Shown piece by piece: positions 30,825 through 33,363 of a stretch of 33,363 nt of DNA. The DNA comes from Bryobacterales bacterium. Its GTDB lineage: Bacteria > Acidobacteriota > Terriglobia > Bryobacterales > Bryobacteraceae. Location: assembly GCA_003142185.1 (NCBI GenBank), contig PLOR01000100.1:1-33363 (forward strand). Reading direction: 5' to 3'. The notes beneath the pieces were generated by a model that was given only the letters and a program-made list of their open reading frames with translations, made no database searches and was not told where the DNA came from. Position 1 is the stretch's first letter, and each line of letters starts with the position of its first letter. Position numbers and translations under genes: made by a program.

Positions 30825-30830
30825 TATACT
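30825..30830 (+). promoter_or_regulatory. -10 box, apparently leaderless start
   Basis: TATACT, 6 nt before the ATG at 30837, with no ribosome-binding site between. No -35 consensus is seen at the expected distance. Confidence 0.4.
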
Positions 30831-30836
30831 GAATGC

Positions 30837-31721
30837 ATGTGCGGCTCAGAATGCCTCAGCCTGCCATCGATCTCAGCATTGATTGCTTTCATATCATCCG
30901 TATCGCCGCTCTTCGCGCAATCCGTGCCGCCTGTGTCGCCGTTGCCGAAGAATGCCTTCGTCGTCGAGCGCGCGGAGATACCGAACGCCGTTCACCCAGG
31001 TCGCGAGCTCGTGCTATGGATGATCTCGCCTTCGAAGCACGACCGCGGTCCGCTCTCCGAGGCTCGCCCGTATACGTGTCCGGAGATCACGCTAGGGAGT
31101 TACTATAGCGGGCCCACCAGATTGTCACTACTGGACACTGGTACGGGAAGCCGAATCAACACCGTAGAGCTGGCGAGTTCGATAGAAGGGAATGACTTTG
31201 ACGTCCCTTACCGCATATTGAGCGGGGAGTTTTACCTAGTGCCCGGCCATCCGAAAGGCACCGAGGGCAAACCGGCATTGCTCGCGCTACGTGATCTGAA
31301 CGGCGACGGCCTCGCGCTGGAGACGGCGTTTTCTGAGGCCCTGTCGTGTATGGGTCGGCCGACGACAATGGTCGGCTACAGCCCCAAACAGGACAAGGTC
31401 ATCCAATATCGGGCCGAGCTTGAGGTAACGATGTTCGAGCCGAAAGAAGTCAGATTTACTTTCGAGCAAGCTGATCGCGTGGGCCGGCCGGAGGTTGAGA
31501 CCTTCACCTGGGTCGACTATCTCCTCGTCGAGAATCCGATCGAACCTGGCCACTGGAAGTACCAGATTGACTATAGCGGACGCGGCGGCTGTCTCGACTC
31601 TTACGATATCCGGTACGATTCGCGTCAAGAGAAGTTTGTCGGTACACTATCGCACCTGTGCCAGCCCGCGAACCTGGGCCCGCCGGGCACTCTCACAGTA
31701 CACGGATTTCGACAGCCGTGA
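30837..31721 (+). CDS. Exported protein of unknown function
   Basis: A 294-residue protein with a likely signal peptide (about residues 8-28, LSLPSISALIAFISSVSPLFAQ) and no family I recognise. The mature part is rich in predicted beta strands (RLSLLDTGTGSRINTVELAS, KVIQYRAELEVTMFEPKEVR). LLALRDLNGDGLALETAFSE contains a DxNxDG calcium-binding-like loop, as found in some secreted repeat proteins. Cysteines near residues 76, 185, 258 and 278 could form disulfides after export. The ATG at 30837 is chosen for the signal peptide; TATACT 6 nt upstream suggests a leaderless mRNA. Local GC is lower than in the neighbours, which may mean acquisition. The stop directly abuts the stop of the convergent M28 peptidase gene. 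Confidence 0.75.
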   Translation: MCGSECLSLPSISALIAFISSVSPLFAQSVPPVSPLPKNAFVVERAEIPNAVHPGRELVLWMISPSKHDRGPLSEARPYTCPEITLGSYYSGPTRLSLLDTGTGSRINTVELASSIEGNDFDVPYRILSGEFYLVPGHPKGTEGKPALLALRDLNGDGLALETAFSEALSCMGRPTTMVGYSPKQDKVIQYRAELEVTMFEPKEVRFTFEQADRVGRPEVETFTWVDYLLVENPIEPGHWKYQIDYSGRGGCLDSYDIRYDSRQEKFVGTLSHLCQPANLGPPGTLTVHGFRQP

Positions 31722-33344
31722 TTACTGCCTGTGGAACTGGTCGCCCGGCCGCCAGTCGGGCAGCTTGTCCTGGTTGGCGATATCGCTGCCGAGGATGAAT
31801 CCGAACTCGGCCGCCTGGGCGTCCGAGGTGAAATCCCAGTTTTCGTGATATTCGTCGGAGGGGTGGTGATAGTGCAGCCGGTTGTACTCCTCCCACATTC
31901 GCATGCCGTAACCGGCAGGTTTGCCCTCAAACTCGGTTCCCAGGTCGATCGAAAAGGCGGGAATGCCGGCGCGCGCGAACGAGAAATGATCGGAGCGGAA
32001 GTAATGGCCTTGCCCGGGCTCCGCATCCGGCTGGATTCCGAGCTGCAGCCGCTTAGCGACGTTCTCGGCCAGCGGCAGCACGTCGGTGCGTTCCGCGCCG
32101 CCGATCGAGATCTGTTTGGCGCGGCCCCACGGCGGGACGGCGTCGAAGTTGAGATCGATGGCCGTCTTCGCGGCCGGAATTAGCGGGTGTTGCGCATAGT
32201 ATTCCGAGCCTTTCAGGCCGCCTTCTTCCGCCGTCACGAAAAGAAATAGCGCCGAGCGCCGTGGCTTGGCTGGCAACGCCGCCCACGCCCGCGCCAGCTC
32301 CAGCACGATGCCGCAGCCGGTGGCGTTGTCGATGGCGCCGTTGTAAATCGAGTCGCCATTTACCGGCGTGCCGATCCCCAGGTGGTCCCAGTGCGCGCTG
32401 TAAATCACCGCTTCGTCCTTCAGCTTCGGATCGCTGCCGGCGACCAGCCCCACCACGTTGCGCGTGTTCAACTCGCGCAAGTGGGAAACCATCTTGCCGT
32501 GGATCTGTATTCCCAGGTCGATCGGCCGGAAGCTGGCCTTTTCGGATGCGGCCAACAGCTCGTCCACCGTCTTGCCCGCCAGGCCCAGCAGCCGTTCGCC
32601 GGCCTCGCGCGACAGCCAGCCGGCGCAGGAAAGCGCGCGCTCGCCGGCGGCCAGTTTCACGTAGGGCAGCTCGCGCGCCCAGGAACCGCGCACCACCTCC
32701 CAGCCGTAACCGGCGGTCGGCGTGGTGTGAATGATGAGGACGGCCCGCGCGCCGCGCCGCAGCCCTTCCTCGTATTTGTAGACCCAGCGGCCATAGTAAG
32801 TGAGCGCGGGGCCATCGAAGAATTTCGGATCGTCGGAAGTGGGTTCGTTGGTGAACAGCACCAGCACCTTGCCGGTCACGTCCACGCCTTTGAAATCGTC
32901 CCAGTTCCATTCCGGCGCCGTGATGCCGTGGCCCACGAAGACCGCGCCGGCGTCAAAGGCCGTGCTGTCGCGCTGGCTCATGTCGATGCCCACCAGGTCG
33001 TCGAGCAGCTTGAAATCGATCTTCTTGCCGCCGGCCGTCGCGGAGATCTCCGTCTCGGGTTGCGTGGCGACGCCCACCAGCGGCACCTTCTGGAAGTAGG
33101 TGCCGTCTTCGCCCGCCGGTTTGGCGCCGGCCGCCGCCAGTTGCCGCGCGATGTATTCCGTGGCCAGGTCGCCGCCCCTGGTTCCCACGCCGCGGCCTTC
33201 CAGCAAGTCGCTCGAAAGATACTTCACGTCTTCGCGAATATGTTGCGGGTTGATGGGCCCCGGCTGCGCCGCGAGCGCGCCGCCGAACCAAAACGGCAAG
33301 CTAAAGCATGCCCCACCAATCGCCAGGCCGATCGATTTCTTCAT
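31722..33344 (-). CDS. Exported M28-family metallopeptidase
   Basis: A 540-residue zinc aminopeptidase/carboxypeptidase-like protein of family M28, with a protease-associated (PA) domain insert (about residues 130-290). A signal peptide covers about residues 1-26. Two-zinc-site ligands are visible: H318 in SAHWDHLG, Asp in GAIDNATGCG, the catalytic Glu pair in VTAEEGGLKGSEYY, Asp in IDLNFDAVPPWG and a late histidine in NRLHYHHPSDEYHEN. It would release amino acids from peptides in the periplasm or outside the cell. The ATG at 33344 is kept for the signal peptide; TAGCAT 7 nt upstream is a weak -10 candidate. A family D repeat is embedded in the signal-peptide codons (GGACFSLPF). The upstream region is cut by the window end. 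Confidence 0.93.
   Translation of the reverse strand: MKKSIGLAIGGACFSLPFWFGGALAAQPGPINPQHIREDVKYLSSDLLEGRGVGTRGGDLATEYIARQLAAAGAKPAGEDGTYFQKVPLVGVATQPETEISATAGGKKIDFKLLDDLVGIDMSQRDSTAFDAGAVFVGHGITAPEWNWDDFKGVDVTGKVLVLFTNEPTSDDPKFFDGPALTYYGRWVYKYEEGLRRGARAVLIIHTTPTAGYGWEVVRGSWARELPYVKLAAGERALSCAGWLSREAGERLLGLAGKTVDELLAASEKASFRPIDLGIQIHGKMVSHLRELNTRNVVGLVAGSDPKLKDEAVIYSAHWDHLGIGTPVNGDSIYNGAIDNATGCGIVLELARAWAALPAKPRRSALFLFVTAEEGGLKGSEYYAQHPLIPAAKTAIDLNFDAVPPWGRAKQISIGGAERTDVLPLAENVAKRLQLGIQPDAEPGQGHYFRSDHFSFARAGIPAFSIDLGTEFEGKPAGYGMRMWEEYNRLHYHHPSDEYHENWDFTSDAQAAEFGFILGSDIANQDKLPDWRPGDQFHRQ
33295..33317. repeat. Family D repeat inside the M28 signal-peptide codons
   Basis: GGCAAGCTAAAGCATGCCCC, followed by ACC, matches the intergenic copies at 5779-5802 and 11423-11446 but lies within the coding sequence of the M28 peptidase and encodes GGACFSLP of its signal peptide. 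Confidence 0.65.
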
Positions 33345-33363
33345 AGCTGTTATGCTATCGCAC

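Overview
The window is a piece of a high-GC bacterial chromosome, dense with genes on both strands. No rRNA, tRNA, CRISPR array, prophage or transposase gene is visible. Gene content (paralogous TolC proteins, a Tat-exported Gfo/Idh/MocA protein, GntP and ACS-type sugar-acid transporters, S41 and M28 secreted peptidases, paaK next to an ACT-domain gene) and the many families of hairpin repeats fit an Acidobacteriota soil bacterium of the Solibacter/Bryobacter type. That placement is inference from general knowledge; no marker gene here proves it.

Layout. 0.2-1.3 kb: exported nucleoside hydrolase (+). 1.4-3.9 kb: a putative lipoprotein and leuA (-). 4.1-9.5 kb: acyl-CoA synthetase (+), Tat-secreted oxidoreductase (+), small membrane protein (-), GT1 glycosyltransferase (+). 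10.1-14.4 kb: exported serine hydrolase (-), paaK plus tandem-ACT gene (+), orphan XRE regulator (+). 14.1-16.8 kb (-): GT2 glycosyltransferase, APC permease and a two-zinc-finger ClpX-type small protein, probably one operon. 17.0-20.5 kb (-): arginase, D-Ala-D-Ala ligase, a 47-residue small ORF and an S41 peptidase, with stop/start overlaps. 20.7-24.4 kb (-): sugar-phosphate isomerase-like protein, rlmB, AhpD-like protein, GntP permease. 24.5-26.4 kb (+): a small two-gene unit with a strong apparently leaderless promoter and palindromic operators, then an ACS-family MFS transporter. 26.6-30.6 kb (-): two tandem TolC-family outer-membrane proteins. 30.8-33.3 kb: exported protein of unknown function (+) meeting an M28 peptidase (-) with no intergenic base.

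The most distinctive property is the load of dispersed palindromic repeats. At least six families occur in intergenic DNA, each able to form long hairpins. Two show paired compensatory changes in their stems, which indicates that the hairpin itself is under selection or is copied as such. One family (A/B) sits at the 3' end of a minus-strand gene in all five copies. Repeats also supply start codons, stop codons, terminal residues or signal-peptide sequence to several genes (lipoprotein, rlmB, gntP, zinc-finger protein, M28 peptidase, second tolC).

The best candidate for an undescribed system is 24456-25050. It holds a basic 106-residue protein and an overlapping second small gene broken by one frameshift, driven by a promoter with a perfect -10 box, 17-bp spacing and two copies of a palindromic 10-mer, with the predicted transcript starting at the ATG. 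-10-like hexamers lie 6-8 nt from the start codon, without an obvious Shine-Dalgarno sequence, at six other genes, so leaderless expression may be common in this genome.
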